64,000 bases of DNA. It comes from Janthinobacterium sp. 64. Lineage in GTDB: Bacteria; Pseudomonadota; Gammaproteobacteria; Burkholderiales; Burkholderiaceae_D. This document shows, in pieces, positions 1 to 8,690 of this stretch. Both the position numbers and the translations under genes were made by a program. The stretch spans positions 2,046,001 through 2,110,000 of the forward strand of contig NZ_PHUG01000001.1 of NCBI RefSeq assembly GCF_002813325.1, read 5' to 3'. Position 1 is the stretch's first letter; each line of letters begins with the position of its first letter. The notes under the pieces were generated by a model. It was not told the origin of the DNA. It did no database searches and was given only the letters and a program-made list of their open reading frames with translations.

Positions 1-524
1 TGCTGCAACGCTGGCTTGGCGGCGGCTGGCGCCAGAGGCGCGACAGCTGGCTTGGCGGAAGCGGCCAGGGCGTCGCCCTTGGTCACGCGGCCGTCTTTGC
101 CCGAACCGGCGACGTCGCCAGCGGACAGGCCTTTTTCGGACAGGATCTTGGCAGCGGCAGGCATGGCGACATCGCCTTTGGTCGCAGCGGCAGGCGCCGA
201 CGCGTTAGCGGTGTCTTGCGCGGCGGCAGCCAGGGCTGGTGCAGGCACGGCCGACACTTCCATCGGGCTGACCTTGGCCGAGCCGTCGGTGTCGATGATG
301 GCGATGACTTCGCCGGCAACGACGGTGGCGCCGTCAGCCTTGATGATTTGCACGATCACGCCAGCGGCAGGCGCCGGCAGTTCCAGCACGACTTTGTCGG
401 TTTCGATATCGATCATGTTTTCGTCGCGCGCAACTGCTTCGCCGACTTTCTTGTGCCATGCCAGCAGGGTCGCTTCTGCAACCGATTCCGACAACTGGGG
501 AACTTTGACTTCGATTTGTGCCAT
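1..524 (-). CDS. odhB: 2-oxoglutarate dehydrogenase E2 (dihydrolipoyl succinyltransferase), N-terminal part
   Basis: E2 core component of the 2-oxoglutarate dehydrogenase complex; it transfers the succinyl group to CoA through a lipoyl arm. The visible ~174 residues hold an N-terminal lipoyl domain with the lipoyl-lysine motif DIETDKVVLE (K44), an Ala/Pro-rich linker, and the start of the E3-binding domain (AAAKILSEKGL, then GSGKDGRVTKGD). The catalytic acyltransferase domain lies beyond the left window edge, so the gene is partial only because of the window. The start is the ATG at 522-524, which gives the usual MAQIEVKVPQLSES beginning. It follows odhA on the same strand after a 116-base gap that contains two strong inverted repeats. 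Family assignment is firm. Confidence 0.95.
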   Translation of the reverse strand, partial: MAQIEVKVPQLSESVAEATLLAWHKKVGEAVARDENMIDIETDKVVLELPAPAAGVIVQIIKADGATVVAGEVIAIIDTDGSAKVSPMEVSAVPAPALAAAAQDTANASAPAAATKGDVAMPAAAKILSEKGLSAGDVAGSGKDGRVTKGDALAASAKPAVAPLAPAAAKPALQ

Positions 525-552
525 GTAAAACTCCGTTTATTTTGTTATTGCG

Positions 553-581
553 GCGCCGCCCCTGCGTAGCAAGGGCGGCGC
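553..581 (-). other. Inverted repeat between odhA and odhB (proximal to odhB)
   Basis: A perfect 9-base inverted repeat (GCGCCGCCC, 553-561; GGGCGGCGC, 573-581) with an 11-base loop. It would form a very stable hairpin in the odhA-odhB transcript. No U-tract follows on the minus strand, so it looks like an intercistronic processing or stability element rather than an intrinsic terminator. That role is inferred. Confidence 0.5.
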
Positions 582-603
582 TCCGTCATGATGTATGCAA
601 GCA

Positions 604-627
604 GGCGCCATGCATGTGCATGGCGCC
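604..627 (-). other. Inverted repeat downstream of odhA
   Basis: A perfect 11-base inverted repeat (GGCGCCATGCA at 604-614, TGCATGGCGCC at 617-627) only 14 bases after the odhA stop codon. Together with the hairpin at 553-581 it makes the short odhA-odhB gap mostly structured RNA. No U-run follows in the direction of transcription. Confidence 0.5.
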
Positions 628-640
628 CTTATCCTGCCGC

Positions 641-3496
641 TTACTTGGTCAGGATAAAACCCTTCAGCTTCGAGAATGCCGTTTCCAGCAGATCTTTTTG
701 CTGGGCGTAGTGCTTGTCATAGTAACCGACAGCAGGCGACGCCGAAGCAGGACGGCCGGCGTAAGCCAGACGCTGACCCGATTCCAGGCCTTCGAAGATG
801 TTGTGCTGGATCTGGAACCAGGCGCCCTGGTTTTGCGGCTCGTCCTGCGCCCAGACGACTTCGACCAGGTTCGGGAACTTCTTCAGTTCAGCAGCGAACG
901 ACTTGTGCGGGAACGGATACAGCTGTTCCAGGCGCACGATGGCCGTGTCGGTCTGGCCACGGGTCTTGCGTGCGTTGACCAGGTCGTAATAGACCTTGCC
1001 CGAGCAGGCGACGACGCGCTTGACTTTCTTGGCATCGATTTTGTCGTCGACTTCGCCGATGACGGTCTGGAAACCACCCTTGGACAGGTCGGTCAGCGGC
1101 GAACCGGCATCCTTGTTGCGCAACAACGACTTCGGCGTCAGGATGACCAGCGGCTTGCGGAACTGGCGCACCATCTGGCGGCGCAGCAAATGGAAGATCT
1201 GCGCAGCCGTCGTCGGTTGCACCACTTGCATGTTGTTGTCTGCGCACAGTTGCAGGAAACGCTCTGGACGCGCGGACGAGTGCTCAGGGCCCTGGCCTTC
1301 GTAACCGTGCGGCAGCATCATGACCAGGCCAGAAGCGCGGCCCCATTTCACTTCGCCGGAGCTGATGAATTGGTCGATCACCACTTGCGCGCCGTTGGCG
1401 AAGTCACCAAACTGGGCTTCCCAGATCGTCAGCGTGTTCGGTTCAGCGGTCGAGTAGCCGTATTCGAAGGCCAGTACGGCTTCTTCGGACAGCACCGAGT
1501 CGATGACGGTGAACGGCGCCTGGTTGTCCGACACGTTTTGCAGCGGAATGTAGGTACCGGCATCCCAACGCTCGCGGTTTTGATCGTGCAGCACGGCGTG
1601 GCGGTGCACGAAGGTGCCGCGGCCGGCATCCTGGCCCGTCAGGCGGATGGCGTAGCCGGACGATACCAGCGAAGCGTAGGCCAGGTGTTCGCCCATGCCC
1701 CAGTCCAGGTTCATTTCGCCACGGCCCATGGTGCCACGGTCGCCCAGTACTTTTTCAACCAGCGAATGGACCTTGAAGTCTTCCGGCACGGTGGTGATGC
1801 GGGTGGCCAGGCGTTTCAGTTCCGTCATCGGCACGGCGGTGTCGGCCGAATCGGTCCATTTCTTGTTCAGGAACGGCAGCCAGTCGACGGCGTACTTGTT
1901 CTTGAAGTTCGAGATGACCGGATCGACGGTGTGCTTGCCGGCGTCCATGGCGTCGCGGAAAGCGGCCACCATCTTGTCGCCGCCATCGGCAGGGATCACG
2001 CCTTGCGCTACCAGCTTGTCCGCGTACAGCTTGCGGGTGCCTGGATGCTGGCCGATCTTCTTGTACATCAGCGGCTGCGTCAGTGCCGGCGTATCTTGCT
2101 CGTTGTGGCCAAGTTTACGGTAGCAGATGATGTCGAGGACGATGTCCTTCTTGAATTCCATGCGGTAGTCGAGCGCGATCTGCGTCGCCAGCACCACGGC
2201 TTCCGGATCATCGGCGTTGATGTGCAGGACCGGTGCTTCGATCATCTTGACGACGTCCGAGCAGTACAGGGTCGAGCGGGCATCGCGCGGATCCGAGGTG
2301 GTGAAACCGATCTGGTTGTTGATCACGATATGCACCGTGCCGCCCGTATGGTAGCCACGGGTTTGCGCCAGATTCAGCGTTTCCATGACCACGCCCTGGC
2401 CGGCGAAAGCGGCATCGCCGTGCACCAGGATAGGCAGCACTTGCGCGCCCTGCGCGTCGCCGCGGCGATCCATGCGGGCCTTGACGGAACCTTCGACCAC
2501 AGGGTTGACGATTTCCAGGTGCGACGGGTTGAACGCCAGCGACAGGTGGACCGGGCCGCCCGCGGTGGAGATGTCCGACGAGAAGCCTTGATGGTACTTC
2601 ACGTCGCCGGCAGGCAGGTCGTCGCCATGCTTGCCTTCGAATTCTTCGAACAGTTCCTGTGGCGCCTTGCCCAGCGTGTTGACCAGCACGTTCAGGCGGC
2701 CGCGGTGGGCCATGCCGATGACGATTTCCTGCACGCCTTTTTCGCCGGCGCGCTGGATGGTTTCATCCATCGAGGCGATGAAGGTTTCGCCGCCTTCCAG
2801 GGAGAAGCGCTTCTGGCCCACGTAACGGGTGTGCAGATAGCGTTCCAGGCCTTCAGCCGCGGTCAGGCGGTCGAGGATGTGGATTTTTTTCTCTGGGGTG
2901 AAATTCGGGGTGGAGCGGATCGATTCCAGTTTCTCTTGCAGCCAGCGCTTTTCGGCCGGGTCGGAGATGTACATGAATTCGGCGCCGATCGAACGCGTGT
3001 AGGTGTCGCGCAGATAGTTGAGCAGATCGCGCAGGGTGGCGGTCTCGGGGCCAAAATAGGTATTGCTGATGTTAAACACGGTGTCCATGTCCGCGTCGGT
3101 GAAACCGTAGAAGCTCGGCTCCAGTTCCGGGATCATCGGGCGTTCCTGGCGTTGCAGCGGATCCAGATTGGCCCAGTGCGAACCGAGGTAGCGGTAAGCG
3201 GCGATCAGTTGCGTTGCAGCAACACGCTTGCGGCCCATTTCAGCATCGAAGGAAGCGGTCACTGTGCGGATCGGACCTGCTTTTGCGCGCTCGGCGAACG
3301 AGGCGACGACGGAGGCATGCGCCACGTCAGGCTTGTTGCTGCCATCGACGGCAGGCACGTGCTGCATGGCGTCGAAATAGGCGCGCCAGTTGTCCGGCAC
3401 CGAACCTGGGTTATTGAGATACGCTTCGTACAGATCTTCCACGTACGGAGCATTCCCACCGAACAGGTAGGAGTTGGACGTAAATTGTTGCATCAT
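641..3496 (-). CDS. odhA: 2-oxoglutarate dehydrogenase E1 component
   Basis: Thiamine-diphosphate-dependent E1 decarboxylase of the 2-oxoglutarate dehydrogenase complex, converting 2-oxoglutarate to an enzyme-bound succinyl group and CO2. About 951 residues, the normal full length. Visible landmarks are the N-terminal segment SNSYLFGGNAPYVEDLYEAYL, the GMAHRGRLNVL motif (active-site His near residue 264), the ThDP-binding region around VHGDAAFAGQGVV, and the C-terminal transketolase-like half with PHGYEGQGPEHSSAR. The ATG at 3494-3496 is preferred because GGTGAG lies about 4 bases upstream; a GTG at 3503-3505 would add three residues, and the next ATG (3491-3493) is also possible. It is the first gene of odhA-odhB, preceded by 245 bases without a gene. 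Confidence 0.95.
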   Translation of the reverse strand: MMQQFTSNSYLFGGNAPYVEDLYEAYLNNPGSVPDNWRAYFDAMQHVPAVDGSNKPDVAHASVVASFAERAKAGPIRTVTASFDAEMGRKRVAATQLIAAYRYLGSHWANLDPLQRQERPMIPELEPSFYGFTDADMDTVFNISNTYFGPETATLRDLLNYLRDTYTRSIGAEFMYISDPAEKRWLQEKLESIRSTPNFTPEKKIHILDRLTAAEGLERYLHTRYVGQKRFSLEGGETFIASMDETIQRAGEKGVQEIVIGMAHRGRLNVLVNTLGKAPQELFEEFEGKHGDDLPAGDVKYHQGFSSDISTAGGPVHLSLAFNPSHLEIVNPVVEGSVKARMDRRGDAQGAQVLPILVHGDAAFAGQGVVMETLNLAQTRGYHTGGTVHIVINNQIGFTTSDPRDARSTLYCSDVVKMIEAPVLHINADDPEAVVLATQIALDYRMEFKKDIVLDIICYRKLGHNEQDTPALTQPLMYKKIGQHPGTRKLYADKLVAQGVIPADGGDKMVAAFRDAMDAGKHTVDPVISNFKNKYAVDWLPFLNKKWTDSADTAVPMTELKRLATRITTVPEDFKVHSLVEKVLGDRGTMGRGEMNLDWGMGEHLAYASLVSSGYAIRLTGQDAGRGTFVHRHAVLHDQNRERWDAGTYIPLQNVSDNQAPFTVIDSVLSEEAVLAFEYGYSTAEPNTLTIWEAQFGDFANGAQVVIDQFISSGEVKWGRASGLVMMLPHGYEGQGPEHSSARPERFLQLCADNNMQVVQPTTAAQIFHLLRRQMVRQFRKPLVILTPKSLLRNKDAGSPLTDLSKGGFQTVIGEVDDKIDAKKVKRVVACSGKVYYDLVNARKTRGQTDTAIVRLEQLYPFPHKSFAAELKKFPNLVEVVWAQDEPQNQGAWFQIQHNIFEGLESGQRLAYAGRPASASPAVGYYDKHYAQQKDLLETAFSKLKGFILTK

Positions 3497-3750
3497 ATTG
3501 CTCACCTTTCTTCGCGTTTCGCGAGGAATTAGCGGGTTAATCTAACCTTCCGCGACACGGCCTGACCGGTTAGCGGATTGCACATCAAGTTGTGGGGAAG
3601 GGCTTTTTTATTGCGCCAGCATTCTGCATACCGTCATTTAGAATAGCACGCGGTATTGTAACGCAACAACGACTAGTTGAATTTATTTGGCAAGCAAATG
3701 TAAGCCGGGTGGCTGATTTTCCCGGGCTTGCCAGCCTGTTACTGTTGCGC

Positions 3751-4725
3751 TTACGGCACTTTCACACCCGCGCCGGCGTGCCGCTTGCGCCCGACTGGTC
3801 TGCCAGGTGACGGCGGCGCCGCGATGGCCGCCAGCCAAGCAGGATCGCCGGCAAACCAGTCCACCAGGAAGTCGAGCATGGTGCGCAGCAGCGGCGACAT
3901 GTGCTGGCGCGAGGTATAGACGCCATAGATGCCCATGTCCTGCGGCTGGTACGCGGGCAGCAACTCCACCAGCTGCCCGCTGGCGATCAGCGGCGCGGCC
4001 GAAAAGCGCGGCTGCATGGCGATGCCCGCCCCCGCCACCGTCGCCACCAGCAGCACCAGCGATTCATTCGCCGACAGGCGGCCGCTGACGGGAACAGTGA
4101 GTGCTTCCCCGTCGTGCGTGAACTGCCACAGGCTCTTGCCGAAATACGTATAGGTCAGGCAGTTGTGCAGGGCCAGGTCTTGCGCCCGGCGCGGCGTACC
4201 GTGCGCCGCCAGATACGATGGTGCAGCGCACACCACCGAGACGCAACTGGCCAGCTGGCGCGCGATCAGGTTCGGCTCCAGCGCGTTCGTGATGCGGATC
4301 GCCAGGTCGATGCGCTGCTCCACCAGGTTGACGGCGCGGTTCTCCATCTGCAGGTCAACGGCGGCGCGCGGGTAGCGCCGCAGGTAAGCGGTCACTGCGC
4401 CAGCGAGCGCCGTCTGCGCCAGCGACTGCGAGCAGGTGATGCGCAGCAAGCCGTGCGGCGTATCGGCGCCTTCCGGCGCGGCGACGGCCATGGCGCCGGC
4501 CACTTCCAGCATCTGCCGGCAGCGCGCCAGGGTGGCGTCACCCGCATCCGTCAGGCTCAGCCGGCGCGTGGTGCGATGCAACAGGCGCGCCCCCGCCCAC
4601 TCTTCCATCTCGGCCAGGTAGCGCGTCACCATGGCACGCGACATATCGAGCGCCTCGCTGGCAGCCACCATGCTGCCGCGCTCGGCGATGGCGACGAATA
4701 CTTGTGCGGCGGTGATGCGGTCCAT
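3751..4725 (-). CDS. LysR-family transcriptional regulator
   Basis: A 324-residue LysR-type regulator. The N-terminal winged HTH (about residues 1-60) reads MDRITAAQVFVAIAERGSM and the helix SRAMVTRYLAEME; the rest is a periplasmic-binding-protein-like effector domain of the CrgA/AaeR-like type (a TYTYFG stretch and IYGVYTSRQH near the end). The C-terminus carries an extra basic, Pro-rich tail (about 30 residues) that is not typical. The start ATG (4723-4725) has GGGAG about 8 bases upstream. It lies upstream of odhA on the same strand and downstream of a flavodoxin-like reductase. Its target is unknown; the adjacent reductase is a plausible one because LysR proteins often regulate neighbours. 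Confidence 0.88.
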   Translation of the reverse strand: MDRITAAQVFVAIAERGSMVAASEALDMSRAMVTRYLAEMEEWAGARLLHRTTRRLSLTDAGDATLARCRQMLEVAGAMAVAAPEGADTPHGLLRITCSQSLAQTALAGAVTAYLRRYPRAAVDLQMENRAVNLVEQRIDLAIRITNALEPNLIARQLASCVSVVCAAPSYLAAHGTPRRAQDLALHNCLTYTYFGKSLWQFTHDGEALTVPVSGRLSANESLVLLVATVAGAGIAMQPRFSAAPLIASGQLVELLPAYQPQDMGIYGVYTSRQHMSPLLRTMLDFLVDWFAGDPAWLAAIAAPPSPGRPVGRKRHAGAGVKVP

Positions 4726-4941
4726 GCGCTACTCCCTTGATTCATCCGATTCATGCAACTAAATATGCAATCTACCCTATTTGCCGCGCCGGGTCGAAAG
4801 GATCCATGCAACGACAAATAATATGTTTGCATGCGCTACCCGGCCCTCCCGCACCCGGGCAACCGTTCCGATGCGGCGCAGTTAGCGCACACCATCGCCA
4901 CGACCGGCCAGCGGCATTGAACTGCAGCTGGCCGCACTGCC

Positions 4942-5484
4942 CTACAGCGCGGCCAGAAAGCGCTCATACGCTTGCGCGCTGCGCGCCAGTCGCTCCGCAT
5001 AGCCTGCTTCCTTCGGCCCGTCTTCCGTGCCATAGAAGGCAAAGAAGCGGCGGTTGTCGGCGCCGATGTACGCCAGCGTCACATCGAACGGCGCCAGCAA
5101 CTGCGCCAGGGTGACTTTCCACTTGCCTGCCGGCGTGAAATCGTCCTCGCGGATGCCGGCCGTGACGGCCAGCGCCACTTTTCTCCCTTTGAAGGCATCG
5201 CCGCCCGTGCCATAGGCCCAGCCATACGCCAGCACGTCATCGAGCCACTGCTTCATCAAGGGCGGGCAGTTGAACCAGTACATGGGAAATTGCAGGACCA
5301 CATTGGCGTGCGCCTCCACCAGCGCCTGTTCGCGCGCCACGTCGATGACGCCCTCAGGGTAAGCCTGATGCACGTCGTGGATGGTGTAGCGGTCAGGATA
5401 CTGCGCCAGCTCCTGCAGCCAGCGCTTGTTGGCCACCGACGTGGCGATCGAGGGATGGAAGACGATAACGAGGGTTTTCAACAT
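4942..5484 (-). CDS. Flavodoxin-fold NAD(P)H oxidoreductase (NQO/KefF type)
   Basis: A 180-residue flavodoxin-like NAD(P)H dehydrogenase (quinone) of the family containing KefF, MdaB and YwrO. It would use FMN or FAD to reduce quinones or related electrophiles in the cytoplasm. The N-terminus LKTLVIVFHPS is the first strand and phosphate-binding loop; LQFPMYWFNCPPLMKQWLDD and YGTGGDAFKGRK are the classic flavin-site motifs. An in-frame extension runs upstream to 5637, but the ATG at 5482-5484 has GGAAAG just upstream and gives the family N-terminus, so it is chosen. An HxlR regulator lies 224 bases upstream on the same strand, a common pairing for electrophile- or quinone-responsive reductases. 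Confidence 0.88.
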   Translation of the reverse strand: MLKTLVIVFHPSIATSVANKRWLQELAQYPDRYTIHDVHQAYPEGVIDVAREQALVEAHANVVLQFPMYWFNCPPLMKQWLDDVLAYGWAYGTGGDAFKGRKVALAVTAGIREDDFTPAGKWKVTLAQLLAPFDVTLAYIGADNRRFFAFYGTEDGPKEAGYAERLARSAQAYERFLAAL

Positions 5485-5708
5485 GCTGCTTTCCTGAAAA
5501 TGGATGGATGCACCGGCCCCGCGCCCACAAAAAAGCAGGCAAGCCGGTACCCTGCCCCGTGGCGCGCAGCATGTGGCGGCGCGCCTGCAGAGGCAAAAGC
5601 AGCATAGTGATTGTGAGTAGTTTTTACAAGTACGCACATTGACTGCCCATACAGGAAGAAAAGTAAGTCACTTGGCCGTGCAAACCCCTTCGGGCAGGCG
5701 CATCCGGG

Positions 5709-6050
5709 TCAGGCTGGCTGGTGCCGTTCGCCCCACGCGCACAAGGTATGCAGCACGGGGATCAGCGAGGCGCCCTTGCCTGAGAGCGAATACTCCACCT
5801 TGGGCGGCACTTGCGGGTATTCCTTGCGGACGATCAGCGCATCGGCCTCCAGCTCCTTCAGCACGACGCTGAGGGTCTTGAAGGCGATCCCGCCGAGATG
5901 GCGCTTGAGCTCGTTATGCCGCAGCACGGTGTTTTCCGCCAGCGCATACAGGATCAGCATCTTGTATTTGCCGCCGATCAGCGACAAGGTGTAGCCAAAT
6001 GCCGTATCGGCCAGGGCCACGCCGCCGGGGGCGCAGGTGTCTTCATTCAT
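5709..6050 (-). CDS. HxlR-family transcriptional regulator
   Basis: A 113-residue winged-helix HxlR-type regulator. LSLIGGKYKMLILYAL and VLRHNELKRHLGGIAFKTLS are the conserved helix-turn-helix core, and YPQVPPKVEYSLSGKG is the wing. The start at 6048-6050 is preferred over an upstream extension because that extension crosses the gltA terminator and overlaps gltA. The Cys usually found just before the TL.LIGGK segment is a Thr here; the nearest Cys is residue 6. It sits upstream of a flavodoxin-fold reductase on the same strand, which it may regulate; that is inference from the common pairing. Confidence 0.85.
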   Translation of the reverse strand: MNEDTCAPGGVALADTAFGYTLSLIGGKYKMLILYALAENTVLRHNELKRHLGGIAFKTLSVVLKELEADALIVRKEYPQVPPKVEYSLSGKGASLIPVLHTLCAWGERHQPA

Positions 6051-6100
6051 CGCGTTGTACTTCCTGTTGAACCAGGGTCCGAGCATAACAGCCCGGCATA

Positions 6101-6126
6101 AAAAAACGGGCCGAAGCCCGTTTTTT
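6101..6126 (-). terminator. Rho-independent terminator of the sdh-gltA operon
   Basis: AAAAAACGGGC and GCCCGTTTTTT pair around a CGAA loop. This is a compact GC stem flanked by A and T runs, so it can act in both directions. It lies 22 bases past the gltA stop on the minus strand and before the HxlR gene. Confidence 0.88.
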
Positions 6127-6148
6127 GTTTGCTCGATACCGCTCTGGA

Positions 6149-7450
6149 TTAACGCTTGTCCAGTGGCAGTACTTCGCGCGTGGTCGAACCGACGAACAGC
6201 TGGCGCGGACGGCCGATTTTTTGCTCTGGGTCGGCGATCATTTCGTTCCACTGGGCGATCCAGCCGATCGTACGGGCCATAGCGAAGATACCGGTGAACA
6301 GCGACACAGGGATGCCCAGCGCCGATTGCACGATGCCCGAGTAGAAGTCGACGTTCGGGTACAGTTTGCGCGACACGAAGTACTCGTCGTTCAGTGCAAT
6401 CTTTTCCAGTTCCATCGCCAGCTTGAACAGCGGGTCGTCTTGCAGACCCAGTTCTTGCAGCACTTCGTAGCAGGTTTCACGCATCAGCTTGGCGCGTGGA
6501 TCGAAGTTCTTGTACACGCGGTGGCCAAAGCCCATCAGCTTGACGCCGGAGTTCTTGTCCTTGACTTGCTCGATAAAGGCAGGGATGTTCTCGACGGTGC
6601 CGATTTCTTTCAGCATGTTCAATGCCGCTTCGTTGGCGCCGCCGTGGGCAGGGCCCCACAGGCAGGCGATACCGGCAGCGATACAGGCGAACGGATTGGC
6701 GCCCGACGAACCGGCCAGACGGACGGTCGATGTCGATGCGTTTTGCTCGTGGTCCGCGTGCAGGATCAGGATGCGGTCCAGGGCGCGCACCAGCACGTCG
6801 TTGACCTTGTACTCTTCGCACGGGTTGGCGAACATCATGTGCATGAAGTTGGCGCTGTACGACAGGTCGTTGCGTGGGTACACGAACGGCTGGCCGACCG
6901 AGTACTTGTAGGTCATGGCGACCAGGGTTGGCATCTTGGCGATCAGGCGGATGGCCGACACTTCGCGGTGACGCGGGTCGTTGATGTCGAGCGAGTCATG
7001 GTAGAACGATGCCAGCGCGCCAACGGTGCCCACCAGGACGGACATCGGATGCGCGTCGCGGCGGAAGCCACGGAAGAAGAATTGCATCTGTTCGTGCACC
7101 ATCGTGTGCTTGGTGACTGTGTCGACGAACTTGGCTTTCTGCGCCGCGTTCGGCAGTTCGCCGTTCAGCAGCAGGTAGCACGATTCCATGAAGTCGGCGT
7201 TGACGGCCAACTGTTCGATCGGGTAACCGCGGTACAGCAGCTCGCCCTTGTCGCCGTCGATGTAGGTAATCGACGAGTTGCAGGCGGCCGTCGACATAAA
7301 GCCTGGGTCGTAGGTGAACTTGCCGCTACCGGCGTACAGTTTGCGGATGTCGATGACGTCCGGGCCAACCGTGCCTTTGTAGATTGGAAATTCAAGCGAT
7401 GGGCTGCCATCGGAGAACGACAGGGTAGCTTTTGTGTCAGAGATATTCAT
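6149..7450 (-). CDS. gltA: Citrate synthase
   Basis: Condenses acetyl-CoA and oxaloacetate to citrate, entry step of the TCA cycle. At 433 residues it has the length of the hexameric type II enzyme of Gram-negative bacteria. The catalytic regions are [11 protein letters not shown] and [10 protein letters not shown] (both active-site His) and YPNVDFYSG (active-site Asp); the N-terminus includes the [14 protein letters not shown] segment. The start ATG (7448-7450) has AAGGAAG six to seven bases upstream. It is the last gene of the sdhCDAB-sdhE-gltA series, 121 bases after sdhE, and is followed by a strong terminator. Confidence 0.97.
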   Translation of the reverse strand: MNISDTKATLSFSDGSPSLEFPIYKGTVGPDVIDIRKLYAGSGKFTYDPGFMSTAACNSSITYIDGDKGELLYRGYPIEQLAVNADFMESCYLLLNGELPNAAQKAKFVDTVTKHTMVHEQMQFFFRGFRRDAHPMSVLVGTVGALASFYHDSLDINDPRHREVSAIRLIAKMPTLVAMTYKYSVGQPFVYPRNDLSYSANFMHMMFANPCEEYKVNDVLVRALDRILILHADHEQNASTSTVRLAGSSGANPFACIAAGIACLWGPAHGGANEAALNMLKEIGTVENIPAFIEQVKDKNSGVKLMGFGHRVYKNFDPRAKLMRETCYEVLQELGLQDDPLFKLAMELEKIALNDEYFVSRKLYPNVDFYSGIVQSALGIPVSLFTGIFAMARTIGWIAQWNEMIADPEQKIGRPRQLFVGSTTREVLPLDKR

Positions 7451-7571
7451 GGGCTCTTCCTTCTCGGGAGTGAGTCGAAATTAAAATCAAAAATTCTGGC
7501 TGCAATTCGCACCGCATTCGGCAGTGCTACAGCGCGCCACTCGCACCGTTTGCAATATATCGCCCAGGCGT

Positions 7572-7853
7572 CTAGGCAATGCGCAGTCGTTGCAGCAGTG
7601 CGCGCACATGCGGCAGATCGACTTCGCCTTCCGGCTCTTTACGGGCCAGTACCAGATCCATTAACGCATTGTCCGATAAATCCAGCAAACGCGTCAGCGC
7701 GTCAACTTCTTCATCGGTCAATTCGGTTTCATACGCATCGAGAAAACGGGTCAGGATAATGTCGTTTTCCAGCAGGCCACGGCGTGAACGCCAGCGCAGG
7801 CGGGCGCGGTTGGCCGGGTCGGCCTGATGCGAGGACAAAATTGATTCTGTCAT
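7572..7853 (-). CDS. sdhE: FAD assembly factor SdhE
   Basis: Small cytoplasmic protein (93 residues) that helps attach FAD covalently to SdhA. The family's RGxxE motif is present as RRGLLENDIIL near residue 20, followed by the all-helical core FLDAYETELTDEEVDALTRL. Start choice is uncertain: the ATG at 7851-7853 gives MTESILSSHQ, while an in-frame GTG at 7884-7886 would add 11 residues; neither has a strong Shine-Dalgarno sequence. Its position directly after sdhB and before gltA is the usual one in betaproteobacteria. Confidence 0.92.
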   Translation of the reverse strand: MTESILSSHQADPANRARLRWRSRRGLLENDIILTRFLDAYETELTDEEVDALTRLLDLSDNALMDLVLARKEPEGEVDLPHVRALLQRLRIA

Positions 7854-7970
7854 TTGGTTTACCACTTTACGTGTGCCTTGCGGCACGGTGCTGCTTTGCA
7901 GGCGCCGCCTGCAGGCAAGAGAGGATACCCTCTTCCCGCAAACGGCGCCCGGCGGATGCGATCAGACGAA

Positions 7971-8681
7971 TCAGATCGCGCGGCGGACCATCAATTCCTT
8001 GATCTTGCCGATCGCCTTGTTCGGGTTCAAGCCTTTCGGGCAGACGTCGACGCAGTTCATGATCGAATGGCAGCGGAACAGGCGGTACGGGTCTTCCAGG
8101 TTGTCCAGACGCGCGCCGGTGGCTTCGTCGCGCGAATCGGCGATGAAGCGGTAGGCTTGCAGCAGGCCGGCCGGGCCGACGAATTTGTCCGGATTCCACC
8201 AGAACGACGGGCACGACGTGGAGCAGCATGCGCACAGGATGCACTCGTACAGGCCATCGAGTTCTTCGCGCTGTTCCGGCGACTGCAGGCGTTCTTTTTC
8301 AGGCGGGATCGAATCGTTGATCAGGAACGGCTTGATCGAATCGTACTGCTTGAAAAATTGCGTCATGTCGACGATCAGGTCGCGGATGACCGGCAAACCT
8401 GGCAACGGACGCAGCACGATAGGCTCCGACAGTTCGTTCAGGTTGGTCGTGCATGCCAGGCCGTTCTTGCCGTTGATGTTCATCGCGTCCGAACCGCACA
8501 CGCCTTCGCGGCACGAGCGGCGCAGGGCCAGCGAGTCATCGACGTCCGCCTTGATGCGCTGCAGTGCATCGAGCAGCATCTTGTCGGTGTCTTTCAGTTC
8601 GACCGTCAGGTCTTGCATGTACGGCTTGGCATCCTGGTCAGGATCGTAGCGGTAGATTTTGAATTTAAGAGTGCGTGCCAT
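7971..8681 (-). CDS. sdhB: Succinate dehydrogenase iron-sulfur subunit
   Basis: Electron-transfer subunit of respiratory complex II, peripheral on the inner membrane, linking the SdhA flavin to the membrane quinone site. The 236 residues contain the plant-type [2Fe-2S] ligands in CREGVCGSD...NGLAC (with an Asp at the third ligand position, as in E. coli SdhB), and the two further cluster motifs CILCACCSTSCP and CHSIMNCVDVCPKGLNP. It starts 9 bases after the sdhA stop, with AAGG upstream of the ATG at 8679-8681. Confidence 0.97.
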   Translation of the reverse strand: MARTLKFKIYRYDPDQDAKPYMQDLTVELKDTDKMLLDALQRIKADVDDSLALRRSCREGVCGSDAMNINGKNGLACTTNLNELSEPIVLRPLPGLPVIRDLIVDMTQFFKQYDSIKPFLINDSIPPEKERLQSPEQREELDGLYECILCACCSTSCPSFWWNPDKFVGPAGLLQAYRFIADSRDEATGARLDNLEDPYRLFRCHSIMNCVDVCPKGLNPNKAIGKIKELMVRRAI

Positions 8682-8690
8682 GGTATAGCC

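Noticed and set aside
518..3532. 1004-residue open frame on the plus strand opposite odhA
   Set aside because: It is the antisense shadow of a certain gene in high-GC DNA; the protein shows no domain and odhA matches its family end to end.
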